A DNA stretch of 64,000 bases from Bacteroidota bacterium (GTDB lineage: Bacteria > Bacteroidota > Bacteroidia > Chitinophagales > Chitinophagaceae): the NCBI GenBank assembly GCA_030706605.1, contig JAUZOE010000012.1, positions 36,549-100,548 of the forward strand, read 5' to 3'. Shown piece after piece: positions 18,548-27,941 of the stretch; position 1 is the stretch's first letter; each line of letters opens with the position of its first letter. Both the position numbers and the translations under genes were made by a program. The notes under the pieces were generated by a model. That model searched no databases. It saw only the letters and a program-made list of their open reading frames with translations, and was not told the origin of the DNA.

Positions 18548-21484
18548 ATGAATCAAAGGCTGAACGAATTATATGACCAATTAGAAGGCGAACTTTATAC
18601 AGATGACACCATGAAAGTTCTGTATGCCACTGATGCCTCAGCTTACAGAGAAATACCTCTTGCAGTTGCGATACCAAAATCTGTTACTGACCTGAAAAAA
18701 TTAATTGCATTTGCCAATACCAATCATACTTCATTAATTCCAAGAACGGCAGGTACCTCGCTTGCGGGGCAGGTAGTTGGCAATGGTATTATCGTGGACG
18801 TTTCTAAAAATTTTACTCAAATCATTGAACTAAACCAGGAAGAACATTGGGTGCGGGTACAACCGGGCGTTATCCGGGATGAATTGAATTTCTTTTTAAA
18901 ACCTCACGGATTATTTTTTGGTCCAGAAACCTCTACGGCCAATCGTGCTATGATTGGAGGAATGGTAGGAAACAATTCTTGCGGTTCCAATTCTATTGTT
19001 TACAGAAGCACAAGGGAACACCTATTAGAAGTGAGTGCACTCTTAAGCGATGGAAGTGAAACCACCTTCAAAGCACTTGACATAGACGAATTTCATCAAA
19101 AATGCGAAGGCGATAACCTGGAAGCCAATATTTATAAAACCGTAAGAAGTCTCCTGAGCAATTATGAAAACCAGGTAGAAATAAGAGAGCAATATCCAAA
19201 GAAAACTGTAGAAAGAAGAAATACGGGTTATGCCGTTGATGTTTTATTAGAATCGGCCCCGTTCACTGCAGGGGGAGAAGATTTTAACTTTTGTAAACTG
19301 ATAGCAGGCTCTGAGGGAACCCTGGCTTTTATAACAGAAATAAAATTAAACTTAGTTCCATTACCTCCTAAGGAAACCGGTTTGCTATGTATTCATTTTA
19401 ATTCAATTGAGGAATCATTAAGAGCCAATCTGATTGCCTTGAAACATGGACCCAGCGCATGTGAACTGATAGATCATTATATCCTCGAATGTACCAAAGA
19501 CAATATTGAACAAAATAAAAACCGTTTTTTTGTAAAAGGTGATCCGGGAGCCATCCTGGTGATTGAATTCAAAGCAAATAACCGACAGGATATTACTATA
19601 AAAGCCGCTGAATGCGAAGCTAACATGCGTGAAGCCGGATTGGGATATTATTTTCCTTTACTGTTTGGTGATGATACCAAAAAAATATGGACACTCCGAA
19701 AGGCCGGACTCGGTTTATTAGGGAATTTACCAGGCGATGAAAAAGCAGTGCCGGTAATTGAAGATACTGCAGTAGATGTAAACGACCTTCCCAACTACAT
19801 ATCTGATTTTAATAAAATATTGACAAAGTATGACCTGCATGCAGTTCATTACGCACATGCAGGTTCGGGAGAGATACACCTTCGCCCGATCATTAATTTA
19901 AAAACAACCGAGGGCAATCATCTCTTCAGAATCATTGCGGAAGAAATAGCGACACTGGTAAAAAAATATAAAGGTTCTCTAAGCGGTGAGCATGGTGACG
20001 GAAGATTGCGGGGCGAGTTTATAAAACAAATGGTGGGTGAAAAGAATTATGAATTATTAAAAACTATTAAGCGCACTTGGGATCCGGGCAATATTTTTAA
20101 TCCCAATAAAATCGTGGATACACCGCCAATGAATACCATGTTGCGCTATACACCAGGGCAAAAGACTCCTGAGTTTAAAACTATATTCCGGTACCATAAC
20201 CAGGATGTTTTGCAACATGCCGAGCAATGCAATGGTTCGGGTGATTGCCGCAAGACTCATTTGTCAGGCGGCACGATGTGTCCTTCATTTATGGCTACCA
20301 AAAATGAAAAAGACACCACAAGGGCCAGGGCTAATATTTTACGTGAATTTTTAACTAATTCACAAAAGATGAATCGCTTCGACCATAAAGAAATTTATGA
20401 GGTAATGGATTTGTGTCTAAGTTGTAAAGGTTGCAAATCAGAATGCCCTTCCAATGTGGATGTAGCTAAATTAAAAGCCGAGTTTCTTCAACAATATTAT
20501 GATGCTAATGGAGTGCCTTTCCGTTCCAAACTGATTGCCAATTTTAATAAGGCAGCAAAGTTGGGCGCTTTGGCTCCGGGCATTTATAATTTTATAGTAA
20601 CAACACCTGCTATTAGTAATATAATAAAACGTATTTCAGGTTTTGCCATTCAGCGATCCATGCCTGTTTTATATAAAATAAGTTTGGAAAAATGGTTCAG
20701 GAAAAGATCACAAAAAGTAGCAGTGAGCAATAATGAGCAGTCAACTAAAAAAGTATATTTATTTTGCGATGAATTTACCAATTTCAATGATACTGAAATT
20801 GGAATCAAAGCAATTTCCCTGTTAGAAAAATTAGGCTATGAAGTAATCATACCGTCACATGAAGAAAGTGGGAGAGCATGGTTGTCGAAAGGATTGTTGA
20901 GAGATGCAAAAAAAATAGCGAACAAAAATATTGCATTATTAAGTAAAATAGTCAATGAACAAACGCCCCTGGTTGGCATAGAGCCCAGCGCTATTCTTAC
21001 TTTCAGGGATGAATACATTGATTTAGCCGATGAAGAAAATTTCAAGGATTCAAAAGAATTGTCTAAAAATGTTTTTTTTATAGATGAATTTATTGCCAGG
21101 GAAATTGACAATGGAAATATTGACAAAGAATTATTTACGAAAGAAAAGCGATTCATCAAACTCCATGGACATTGCCAGCAAAAGGCCTTGTCTTCGCTTT
21201 CGTCTTCGGTGAAAATTTTATCATTGCCCGAAAATTATACAGTAGAAACCATTCCTTCAGGTTGTTGTGGTATGGCTGGTTCCTTTGGTTACGAAAAAGA
21301 GCATTATGAATTGTCTATGAAGATTGGCGAGCTTGTTTTATTGCCCACGGTTCGTAGCCAGGCCGATGATGTGATTATTGCGGCACCTGGTACCAGCTGC
21401 CGCCACCAGATAAAAGATGGCACCGGTAGAAAAGCATTGCATCCAATTGAAATTTTGTATAATGCTTTAGTGACTAACAAATAA
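18548..21484 (+). CDS. FAD-binding and Fe-S-binding oxidoreductase (GlcD-type / D-lactate or D-2-hydroxyacid dehydrogenase fusion)
   Basis: A 978-aa fusion. The N-terminal half (about residues 25-525) is an FAD-linked oxidase: RTAGTSLAGQ and IGGMVGNNSCGSNSIVYRST in the FAD_binding_4 domain, then the C-terminal FAD domain with HAHAGSGEIHLRP and SGEHGDGRLRGEF. The C-terminal half holds ferredoxin-type clusters (CNGSGDC and CLSCKGCKSECPSNVD) and a CCG domain ending GCCGMAGSFGYEKEHYE. Such proteins oxidise D-lactate or similar 2-hydroxyacids and pass electrons to the quinone pool through their Fe-S centres. It is one polypeptide, where many bacteria use GlcD and GlcF separately. Confidence 0.93.
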   Translation: MNQRLNELYDQLEGELYTDDTMKVLYATDASAYREIPLAVAIPKSVTDLKKLIAFANTNHTSLIPRTAGTSLAGQVVGNGIIVDVSKNFTQIIELNQEEHWVRVQPGVIRDELNFFLKPHGLFFGPETSTANRAMIGGMVGNNSCGSNSIVYRSTREHLLEVSALLSDGSETTFKALDIDEFHQKCEGDNLEANIYKTVRSLLSNYENQVEIREQYPKKTVERRNTGYAVDVLLESAPFTAGGEDFNFCKLIAGSEGTLAFITEIKLNLVPLPPKETGLLCIHFNSIEESLRANLIALKHGPSACELIDHYILECTKDNIEQNKNRFFVKGDPGAILVIEFKANNRQDITIKAAECEANMREAGLGYYFPLLFGDDTKKIWTLRKAGLGLLGNLPGDEKAVPVIEDTAVDVNDLPNYISDFNKILTKYDLHAVHYAHAGSGEIHLRPIINLKTTEGNHLFRIIAEEIATLVKKYKGSLSGEHGDGRLRGEFIKQMVGEKNYELLKTIKRTWDPGNIFNPNKIVDTPPMNTMLRYTPGQKTPEFKTIFRYHNQDVLQHAEQCNGSGDCRKTHLSGGTMCPSFMATKNEKDTTRARANILREFLTNSQKMNRFDHKEIYEVMDLCLSCKGCKSECPSNVDVAKLKAEFLQQYYDANGVPFRSKLIANFNKAAKLGALAPGIYNFIVTTPAISNIIKRISGFAIQRSMPVLYKISLEKWFRKRSQKVAVSNNEQSTKKVYLFCDEFTNFNDTEIGIKAISLLEKLGYEVIIPSHEESGRAWLSKGLLRDAKKIANKNIALLSKIVNEQTPLVGIEPSAILTFRDEYIDLADEENFKDSKELSKNVFFIDEFIAREIDNGNIDKELFTKEKRFIKLHGHCQQKALSSLSSSVKILSLPENYTVETIPSGCCGMAGSFGYEKEHYELSMKIGELVLLPTVRSQADDVIIAAPGTSCRHQIKDGTGRKALHPIEILYNALVTNK

Positions 21485-21536
21485 TCAAGTGGCTTTAGCT
21501 ATTTGATTCAGAGACTGCCTATATCAACAATAAACC

Positions 21537-21544
21537 TATTTTTG
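21537..21544 (+). promoter_or_regulatory. possible Bacteroidota -7 promoter box
   Basis: TATTTTTG fits TAnnTTTG and lies 25 bp before the ATG of the GH43 gene. A good -33 box was not found at the expected spacing. Confidence 0.3.
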
Positions 21545-21569
21545 TAGGTAATAATAATTGATATCCCAA

Positions 21570-22613
21570 ATGTGCATCAAAATAAGTACTCTTAAATATT
21601 CGTTTGTATTTTGCCTGTCAATTGTCTTTTCGGGCAATACCTTTTCGCAAACTATTAAGAAACCTGCAAAAGATTTTGCTTCCAAACACACTAAAACGAA
21701 AGTGCTTACTTCCGGCAATCCTATTTTTCCAGGCTGGTATGCTGATCCGGAAGCGAGAATTTTTAATCATGAGTATTGGGTTTATCCTACTTTTTCTGCA
21801 CCCTATGATGAGCAGGTTTTTCTTGATGCCTTTTCATCGCCTGATCTCATTCATTGGAAAAAACATTCACACATAGTAGATACTTCATCTGTCAAATGGT
21901 CCAGGAGAGCAATATGGGCACCATCCATAGTAGAGAAAGAGGGGAAATTTTACTTGTTCTTTGGGGCAAACGACATTCAAAACAATCAGCAAAAAGGGGG
22001 CATAGGTATTGCCGTTGCGAATGACCCTGCGGGTCCTTTTAAAGATTACCTGGGCAAACCATTGGTAGATCAATTCCATAATGGCGCCCAACCAATCGAC
22101 CAGTTTGTTTTCAGGGATAAGGATGGACAATATTATTTAATTTATGGCGGGTGGCGACATTGCAATATTGCCCGCTTGAACCAGGACTTTACGGGGTTTC
22201 TACCTTTTTCGGATGGCACCATTTTTAAAGAAATTACACCAAAAGGTTATGTAGAAGGCTCCTTCATGATCCTGAGAAATCATAAATATTATTTCATGTG
22301 GTCTGAAGGCGGTTGGACAGGACCTGATTATTCAGTGGCGTATGCCATGTCCGATTCGCCCTTCGGTCCATTTACAAGAATCGGGAAGATTTTACAACAG
22401 GATTCTACCGTTGCTACCGGCGCAGGACATCATTCGGTGATCCACATTCCCGGTACCGATAAATGGTATATCGTATATCACCGGCGGCCATTGGGTGAAA
22501 CCGATGGCAACCACAGGGTTACCTGCATTGATGAAATGCATTTTGATAAAAACGGTTTTATTGAACCAGTCAAAATTACTTTTGCCGGTGTAAAAAAAGA
22601 GCTTTTACCATGA
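21570..22613 (+). CDS. glycoside hydrolase family 43 protein
   Basis: A secreted five-bladed beta-propeller enzyme of 347 aa. The ATG at 21570 (MCIKISTLKYSF) is preferred over a TTG 12 bp upstream; it gives a signal peptide cut after NTFSQ. The three GH43 catalytic acids are recognisable: the general-base Asp in GWYADPEA, the pKa-modulating Asp in QPIDQFVF, and the general-acid Glu in GYVEGSFM. GH43 enzymes cleave arabinosides or xylosides; the exact substrate is not clear. No SusC/SusD pair is nearby, so this is not a classical polysaccharide utilisation locus. Confidence 0.92.
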   Translation: MCIKISTLKYSFVFCLSIVFSGNTFSQTIKKPAKDFASKHTKTKVLTSGNPIFPGWYADPEARIFNHEYWVYPTFSAPYDEQVFLDAFSSPDLIHWKKHSHIVDTSSVKWSRRAIWAPSIVEKEGKFYLFFGANDIQNNQQKGGIGIAVANDPAGPFKDYLGKPLVDQFHNGAQPIDQFVFRDKDGQYYLIYGGWRHCNIARLNQDFTGFLPFSDGTIFKEITPKGYVEGSFMILRNHKYYFMWSEGGWTGPDYSVAYAMSDSPFGPFTRIGKILQQDSTVATGAGHHSVIHIPGTDKWYIVYHRRPLGETDGNHRVTCIDEMHFDKNGFIEPVKITFAGVKKELLP

Positions 22614-22693
22614 AATCAAGGCGGTAATAAGAAAGCCAAATGATTGAATTAATTTTTTAAAATCCGGTTACTTTTTTGCCACGAAACCAGGAC

Positions 22694-23038
22694 TTATAGC
22701 TTATTTCCTTCCCCTGGAAAAACAAGAGAAGGTTTAAATGTTTTCGCTTCTTCAAAATCCATGCTGGCATAAGATATAACGATAATGATATCTCCTTCTG
22801 TGCCTTTCCTCGCAGCCGGTCCGTTTAAACAAACCACTCCACTTCCCCTCTTTCCTTTGATAAGATAAGTTTCAAGACGCTCTCCATTATTTACATTGAC
22901 AATGGTTATTTTTTCATTTTCGATCATGTTAGCGGCATCCATCAGATCTTCATCCAGGGTTAGACTTCCTGCATAATTCAGGTTGGCTTCAGTAACTACC
23001 ACTCTGTGAACCTTTGATTTAAGTATTTCTATTTGCAT
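22694..23038 (-). CDS. panD: aspartate 1-decarboxylase
   Basis: The pyruvoyl enzyme that makes beta-alanine from L-aspartate for pantothenate and CoA. It is 114 aa, close to the usual length. The self-processing site YAGS places the Gly24-Ser25 cleavage exactly as in the family; Ser25 becomes the pyruvoyl group. Other conserved parts are [24 protein letters not shown] and [13 protein letters not shown]. It is a single gene, 137 bp downstream of the nitroreductase gene on the same strand, with an inverted repeat in that gap. Confidence 0.96.
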   Translation of the reverse strand: MQIEILKSKVHRVVVTEANLNYAGSLTLDEDLMDAANMIENEKITIVNVNNGERLETYLIKGKRGSGVVCLNGPAARKGTEGDIIIVISYASMDFEEAKTFKPSLVFPGEGNKL

Positions 23039-23128
23039 TTTGCAAAATTAGTAATTAACAAGTTTATATCTCTGTACAGTTTTTGAGTATAAGATATAAT
23101 CTAAATATAAAATAATATAATAAATAAT

Positions 23129-23150
23129 AATTTACGGATCAACGTAAATT
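23129..23150. repeat. 8-bp perfect inverted repeat between nitroreductase and panD
   Basis: AATTTACG (23129-23136) and CGTAAATT (23143-23150) are perfect complements across a 6-base gap. It lies 91 bp upstream of the panD start and just after the nitroreductase stop. There is no T-run, so an operator or weak hairpin is more likely than a strong terminator. Confidence 0.4.
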
Positions 23151-23174
23151 TTAGAAATGAAAGCACTATGAATT

Positions 23175-23771
23175 TCAGTTCTTTATCCACTTTACCTTTT
23201 CCTTAACAGGCTCTCTTTTCGATAAAGAAGTTGCAGGGGTGGCTATATAGCCCAAATAAAAGAATCCAAGTAACCTGTCACCAGGGCCCAAATCAAAATA
23301 AGCTTTTGCTTCTTCAAAATAAGTAATCCCTCCTGTAGATAAATAACCGCCCAGGCCATAGGCTGTAGCTGACAAATATATATTTTCAATAGCACAGGCA
23401 GTAGCGATTATTTCCTCTGATTCCGGCAATTTATTCTCCTCATTTCTTTTCATGCCTATCGCTATTACATGCGATGACATTAATGGATATTCCACAAGGT
23501 TTTTAATTTTAGCTTCTTTAAATTTCTCTCCCGCATACCTCGTGTAAATTTCTGATTGCAATGTTGAGAATCGCTGTAAACCTTCGCCCGCAAATACAGT
23601 AAAGCGCCAGGGTTCTGTATGTTTATGATTGGGAGCCCGGTTGGCATTATCCAGTATTTGCCATATAATTTCATCCGGAACTGCTTTGCCTGGGATAAAT
23701 TGATAAGGAAAAACGCTGCGTCTGCTTTGTACAATTGAATTAAATTGATCTACATTAAAATTCGATTCCAT
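23175..23771 (-). CDS. nitroreductase family protein (FMN-dependent)
   Basis: A 198-aa flavin oxidoreductase of the nitroreductase superfamily. The N-terminal SRRSVFPYQF and APNHKHTEPWRF form the FMN-binding region, and LSATAYGLGGYLSTGG is the central conserved stretch. It resembles the small single-domain YdjA-like group. It reduces nitro or quinone compounds with NAD(P)H; the physiological substrate is unknown. It is divergent from the arsenic operon and 137 bp upstream of panD. Confidence 0.88.
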   Translation of the reverse strand: MESNFNVDQFNSIVQSRRSVFPYQFIPGKAVPDEIIWQILDNANRAPNHKHTEPWRFTVFAGEGLQRFSTLQSEIYTRYAGEKFKEAKIKNLVEYPLMSSHVIAIGMKRNEENKLPESEEIIATACAIENIYLSATAYGLGGYLSTGGITYFEEAKAYFDLGPGDRLLGFFYLGYIATPATSLSKREPVKEKVKWIKN

Positions 23772-23904
23772 TCTTATTTATTTTTTGCAGCGCAAAAGTA
23801 CAAAGGAGGTGTGGCATTAGGTTGATCAATTTTTTATTTTAAGAATACAAAAATACCTACCACTAAAAAGCTAAAGAAAATTTTGAACTATCCATAAAAA
23901 ATTA

Positions 23905-23936
23905 TTTGTTCAATAAAAAGTAATATCGTAATATTG
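23905..23936 (+). promoter_or_regulatory. probable promoter of the arsenic operon
   Basis: TTTG at 23905-23908 and TAATATTG at 23929-23936 (one mismatch from TAnnTTTG) are separated by 20 bp, the right arrangement for a Bacteroidota promoter. The -7 box lies inside the ArsR operator at 23925-23940, so bound repressor would block RNA polymerase. Confidence 0.5.
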
Positions 23937-23940
23937 CGAT
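23925..23940. promoter_or_regulatory. ArsR operator 1 (upstream of arsR)
   Basis: ATCGTAATATTGCGAT is a near-perfect 16-bp palindrome: ATCG/CGAT arms around AATATT with a single mismatched pair. The same palindrome recurs at 24302-24317 before arsM. It overlaps the arsR promoter 16 bp before the start codon, as expected for an autoregulated ArsR repressor. Confidence 0.7.
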
Positions 23941-23955
23941 TTAAAAGAAACTGCA

Positions 23956-24285
23956 ATGGGCGCTACAAAATCAGAAGAATTTACTTTAAAAGACAATCGA
24001 ATCGCAAAATATGCCAAAGCTCTTTCGCACCCGGCACGGATTGCCATTCTTAAAATATTAATTCAAAAACAGGCATGCATCTGTGGCGATATTGTAGAAA
24101 TGTTACCTCTCTCACAAAGTACAGTATCGCAGCATTTGAGAGAACTAAAAGAAGCAGGATTGATAAAAGGAGATATTGAAGGTGCTAAAGTTTGTTACTG
24201 CATCGATGAAAAAGAATGGAAAGAAGCAAAAGTAAGATTAGACCAGCTTTTTGAATCTTTCAAAGCAAGCAGTCAATGCTGCTGA
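23956..24285 (+). CDS. arsR: ArsR-family metalloregulator
   Basis: A 109-aa winged-helix repressor. The metal-sensing motif is ACICGDIV (Cys41, Cys43) at the start of the recognition unit, followed by LPLSQSTVSQHLRELKEAGLI (HTH) and the beta-wing IEGAKVCYCIDE. The C-terminus ends SSQCC, extra cysteines that may also bind As(III). It is the first gene of an operon with arsM, acr3 and a metallophosphoesterase, and it probably represses that operon through two 16-bp palindromes. Confidence 0.93.
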   Translation: MGATKSEEFTLKDNRIAKYAKALSHPARIAILKILIQKQACICGDIVEMLPLSQSTVSQHLRELKEAGLIKGDIEGAKVCYCIDEKEWKEAKVRLDQLFESFKASSQCC

Positions 24286-24301
24286 TCTTCATCATAAACA
24301 G

Positions 24302-24317
24302 ATCGAAATATTACGAT
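24302..24317. promoter_or_regulatory. ArsR operator 2 (arsR-arsM gap)
   Basis: ATCGAAATATTACGAT matches operator 1 at 14 of 16 positions and has the same ATCG-N8-CGAT palindrome. It lies in the 51-bp gap between arsR and arsM, 20 bp before the arsM start, so arsM and later genes may have their own ArsR-controlled start point. Confidence 0.65.
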
Positions 24318-24336
24318 AAAACTAAAATATAAAACA

Positions 24337-25191
24337 ATGGAAACTCAAAATGAAAATGATTTAAAAGAAATAGTGAAGCAAAGATACGCTGAGATTGCGC
24401 AGCAGGATAAAGAAACCAACCAGTCTTCCTGCTGTGGAGCGGGAGGTTGCAGCACGGAAGTATACAATATTATGTCGGAAGATTATAATCATTTAGAGGG
24501 ATATAATGCCGATGCTGATTTAGGATTAGGTTGTGGATTGCCCACCCAATTTGCCAAAATTAAAAAGGGCGATGTGGTTATTGATTTAGGTAGCGGCGCC
24601 GGCAATGATGCTTTTGTGGCAAGGCACGAAACCGGAGAGGCCGGTAAAGTAATTGGGATAGATTTTACCCCGGCTATGATAGAAAAAGCGCGAAAGAATG
24701 CTGAATTAAGAGGTTTTCATAATGTAGAATTTCGCCAGGGGGATATTGAAAAAATGCCGGTTACTTCTTCTGTTGCTGATGTAATTGTGAGCAATTGTGT
24801 ACTGAACCTTGTCCCTAATAAGGATGGAGTTTTTAAAGAAATTTCCAGAGTTCTGAAACCCGGCGGGCATTTTAGTATTTCTGATATTGTATTGACGGGC
24901 CAATTACCCCTCAATATAAAAAAAGCAGCTGAAATGTTATCAGGCTGTGTATCAGGCGCGATTCAGAAACAAGTGTACCTGGAATTGATCAAAAGCAATG
25001 GCTTTACCAATATCATTGTTCAAAAGGAAAAAGTAATCATTATACCGGATGATATTTTAAAAAATTATTTATCCGAAAATGAAATTGAATCATTTAAAAA
25101 TTCCGGCCCAAGCATATTCAGTATAACAGTTTATGCAGAAAAACCTTTAGTAGAGAAAGATACTTGCAGTGAACCCGGCTGTTGCAACTAA
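24337..25191 (+). CDS. arsM: arsenite S-adenosylmethionine methyltransferase
   Basis: A 284-aa class I SAM methyltransferase. Motif I is DLGSGAGND, and [15 protein letters not shown] is the acidic loop. Arsenic-binding cysteines are visible in [11 protein letters not shown] and MLSGCVSGA, with extra Cys pairs at the N-terminus (SSCCGAGGC) and C-terminus (CSEPGCCN). It methylates As(III) to methylarsenicals. It follows arsR by 51 bp with an operator between, and the acr3 start lies 20 bp after its stop. Confidence 0.95.
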   Translation: METQNENDLKEIVKQRYAEIAQQDKETNQSSCCGAGGCSTEVYNIMSEDYNHLEGYNADADLGLGCGLPTQFAKIKKGDVVIDLGSGAGNDAFVARHETGEAGKVIGIDFTPAMIEKARKNAELRGFHNVEFRQGDIEKMPVTSSVADVIVSNCVLNLVPNKDGVFKEISRVLKPGGHFSISDIVLTGQLPLNIKKAAEMLSGCVSGAIQKQVYLELIKSNGFTNIIVQKEKVIIIPDDILKNYLSENEIESFKNSGPSIFSITVYAEKPLVEKDTCSEPGCCN

Positions 25192-25211
25192 AAATCACTT
25201 TACTAAATTGT

Positions 25212-26291
25212 ATGTCAGTAAATAATTGTGCCCCTGCAATGGGAAGAAAGAAATTGGGCTTCTTAGACAGGTATTTAACTCTATGGATATTTTTAGCGAT
25301 GCTGATTGGGGTTGCTATAGGTTATTTCTTTCCATCGTCTTCTTCATTTATTAATTCATTTTCATCGGGCACTATCAATATTCCATTGGCCATCGGCCTC
25401 ATCCTGATGATGTATCCGCCATTTGCAAAAGTGAAATATAACAGGATGAAGGAAGTTTTTAAAAACACAAAAGTCCTGGGTCTTTCATTATTGCTTAACT
25501 GGATCATTGGGCCGGTACTGATGTTTATTCTTGCTATTATTTTTTTGCATGGCTATCCTGAATATATGACAGGACTAATTCTCATTGGCCTTGCCCGATG
25601 CATTGCCATGGTAATTGTATGGAATGAATTGGCTGAAGGGAATCGTGAATATGCTGCCGGACTGGTTGCGCTAAACAGTATCTTCCAGGTGTTATTATAT
25701 AGCGTATATGCCTACTTGTTTATAACCATACTTCCACCGTTATTTGGCATCTCAGGATCAGTAGTCAATATCACTATTGGCCAGATTGCAAAAAGTGTCG
25801 CCATCTATTTAGGGATCCCATTTGCAGCAGGTATCATAAGCCGGTATTCTTTAATAAAACTAAAAGGTGAAGATTGGTATCAAAGCCAATTTGTTCCGTT
25901 CATTTCTCCGATAACCCTGGTAGCATTGCTTTTCACAATTATACTCATGTTTAGCTTAAAAGGTGAACTGATCGTCCAGATACCTTTGGATGTAATACGA
26001 ATTGCGATACCATTAGTCATTTATTTTATAATCATGTTTTTTGTCAGCTTCCTTATTGGCAAAAAATTGGGCGCCGATTATTCTACCAATACCTCTATTG
26101 CATTTACTGCATCAGGCAACAATTTTGAATTGGCAATTGCAGTAGCCATCGGGGTATTTGGAATTAATTCAGGTGAGGCATTTGCTGGAGTTATCGGACC
26201 TTTGGTAGAAGTGCCGGCATTAATCTCTTTAGTGAATGTAGCATTTTGGTTAAGAAGAAAATATTATGCCAACGCTACAAAAAGTATTTAA
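25212..26291 (+). CDS. acr3: ACR3 family arsenite efflux transporter
   Basis: A 359-aa membrane protein with about ten hydrophobic segments. The start is the ATG at 25212 ([14 protein letters not shown]); the longer frame begins at a TTG inside the arsM end. Family residues are the Cys in [18 protein letters not shown] and the Glu in [11 protein letters not shown], both needed for As(III) export in characterised Acr3 proteins. It pumps arsenite out using the proton gradient and works with ArsM and ArsR in this operon. Confidence 0.95.
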   Translation: MSVNNCAPAMGRKKLGFLDRYLTLWIFLAMLIGVAIGYFFPSSSSFINSFSSGTINIPLAIGLILMMYPPFAKVKYNRMKEVFKNTKVLGLSLLLNWIIGPVLMFILAIIFLHGYPEYMTGLILIGLARCIAMVIVWNELAEGNREYAAGLVALNSIFQVLLYSVYAYLFITILPPLFGISGSVVNITIGQIAKSVAIYLGIPFAAGIISRYSLIKLKGEDWYQSQFVPFISPITLVALLFTIILMFSLKGELIVQIPLDVIRIAIPLVIYFIIMFFVSFLIGKKLGADYSTNTSIAFTASGNNFELAIAVAIGVFGINSGEAFAGVIGPLVEVPALISLVNVAFWLRRKYYANATKSI

Positions 26292-26318
26292 TAACTACTA
26301 AGATAAAAAACGATTCAA

Positions 26319-27092
26319 ATGAAAATTGCTCTTTTTAGTGACATACACGCCAACCTCCCTGCCCTGGAAGCTTGTTTTGAAAGTATTGAAGAACAAAAGC
26401 CGGATGCCATTTATTGCCTGGGAGACCTGGTAGGTTATAACATTTGGCCGAATGAAGTGATTAATGCTATCAGGCAAAGAGGTATCCCCACCATTGCCGG
26501 AAATTATGATTTCGGCATTGGCAGAATGAGCAATGAATGCGGCTGCGCTTACAAAACAGAGCCAGAAAAAGACATGGGGAATATTTCCATTTCGTTTACT
26601 AACTCTATAGTGAAAGACGAAGAAAGAAATTACCTGAGAACTCTGCCTGCGCACATTCAGGTAGAATACCAACTGAATAATGATTCTTTTTTTTTATTAA
26701 TGGTTCATGGCAGCCCGCGAAAAATCAATGAATACCTCTTTGAAGACAGGGACGAAAAAAGTATGATGCGGATCATGGAAACTTCCCGTGCCGATGTGAT
26801 GCTTTTTGGCCATACACACAAGCCCTATCACCGTATATTTGAATATCTAAAAGAAGAGAAAGTTTGCTACCGCCATGCCATCAATATTGGCTCGGTAGGT
26901 AAACCCAAAGATGGAAATCCGCAGGGTTGTTATGCAATACTTACCATCAGTGATGACAGTAGTATTTTAGATAAAGATTCTATACAGGTAGATTTTATCA
27001 GGGTTGATTATGATGTGGAAAAAGCAGCTAAAGCCATAGAAGAATGTGAATTGCCCAATGAATATGCTAATATGTTGAGAAGAGGGTTTTAA
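26319..27092 (+). CDS. metallophosphoesterase of the arsenic operon
   Basis: A 257-aa calcineurin-like phosphoesterase (YfcE/MPP type). Metal-binding motifs are DIHAN (SDIHANLPALEA), GDLVGYN, GNYDF, MVHGSPR and FGHTHKPY, all present, so it should be active with two metal ions. It follows acr3 by only 27 bp and is the last gene of the operon. A link to arsenic is inferred from position; it might act on a phospho- or arseno-compound. Confidence 0.88.
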   Translation: MKIALFSDIHANLPALEACFESIEEQKPDAIYCLGDLVGYNIWPNEVINAIRQRGIPTIAGNYDFGIGRMSNECGCAYKTEPEKDMGNISISFTNSIVKDEERNYLRTLPAHIQVEYQLNNDSFFLLMVHGSPRKINEYLFEDRDEKSMMRIMETSRADVMLFGHTHKPYHRIFEYLKEEKVCYRHAINIGSVGKPKDGNPQGCYAILTISDDSSILDKDSIQVDFIRVDYDVEKAAKAIEECELPNEYANMLRRGF

Positions 27093-27204
27093 AAGAAAAC
27101 ATGAATTAAAAAATCAGGAGATGCATCTTCCAGTAAATTAGAAGTATCAATTCTCAGAAATAGAAATCTTAAATTTGCTGATTCACTAATTCAACTGGCA
27201 CTTT

Positions 27205-27786
27205 ATGTTTGAACTGTTATCAAAAAGTATTAAAGAACGCGTTTCAATTACTGAAGAGGAATTAGAATTTTGTAAAACACTTTTTCTGCCCAAAAAATTG
27301 CGAAAAAGACAGTATTTATTACAGGAAGGCGATGTTTGTAAATACACTTCATTTGTTGAAAAAGGGATGTTGCGGACCTATACAATAGATGAAAAAGGAA
27401 ATGAACCTATTCTCCAGTTTTCATCTGAGGGCTGGTGGATTGCAGATATATACAGTTTTCTTACGGATGAACCTTCACATTATAATATCGAAGCATTGGA
27501 AGATTGTGAACTCCTCCAGATTTCCAAACCATCTTGGGAAATTTTACTTGAGAAAATCCCTGTATTTGAACGCTATTTTCGGATTTTGACTCAAAATAAT
27601 TTAATTGCTACTCAAAGAAGACTGATGGGCTCTATGAGCGAAACAGCTGAAGAGAAATATCTTAAACTTATTGATAATTTCCCCGGCTGCATCCAGAGAG
27701 TTCCCCAACATATGATTGCCTCCTATCTTGGTATTACCCGCGAAACATTAAGTCGTTTACGCAGTCAGCTTGCCTCAAAAAAATAA
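27205..27786 (+). CDS. Crp/Fnr family transcriptional regulator
   Basis: A 193-aa protein with a cNMP-binding-like beta-roll (residues about 30-120; EGDVCKYTSFVEKGMLRTYT, EGWWIADIYSFL) and C-terminal HTH (RVPQHMIASYLGITRETLSRLR). It is of the common short Bacteroidota type and has no Fe-S cysteines. A terminator-like hairpin follows at 27832-27851, and a Crp-type site lies at 27905-27920 before the next operon, so it is the best candidate regulator of the detoxification cluster that starts at 27993. Confidence 0.9.
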   Translation: MFELLSKSIKERVSITEEELEFCKTLFLPKKLRKRQYLLQEGDVCKYTSFVEKGMLRTYTIDEKGNEPILQFSSEGWWIADIYSFLTDEPSHYNIEALEDCELLQISKPSWEILLEKIPVFERYFRILTQNNLIATQRRLMGSMSETAEEKYLKLIDNFPGCIQRVPQHMIASYLGITRETLSRLRSQLASKK

Positions 27787-27831
27787 GACAGGTTTCTTAG
27801 GCTCTTTTCTAAAATTAACTCGGTTGCCATC

Positions 27832-27851
27832 AGCGCTAAACAGTTAGCGCT
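27832..27851 (+). terminator. hairpin terminator after Crp/Fnr gene
   Basis: AGCGCTAA-ACAG-TTAGCGCT is a perfect 8-bp stem with a 4-base loop, followed by a T-rich tail (TATTACTTTT). It lies 46 bp after the regulator's stop. Confidence 0.6.
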
Positions 27852-27904
27852 ATTACTTTTCCATAGAATTCCACAACCGTTATTTGCATTCTATTGATCA
27901 TATA

Positions 27905-27920
27905 TGTGACATAGATCAAT
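27905..27920. promoter_or_regulatory. Crp/Fnr-type binding site
   Basis: TGTGACATAGATCAAT follows the TGTGA-N6-TCACA design (8 of 10 arm bases). It is also nested in a TTGATC...GATCAA inverted repeat (27894-27919). Its centre is near -67 relative to the start point predicted from the box at 27966, close to a class I activator position. Confidence 0.5.
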
Positions 27921-27941
27921 GTAATTTATTATCATACCTCA

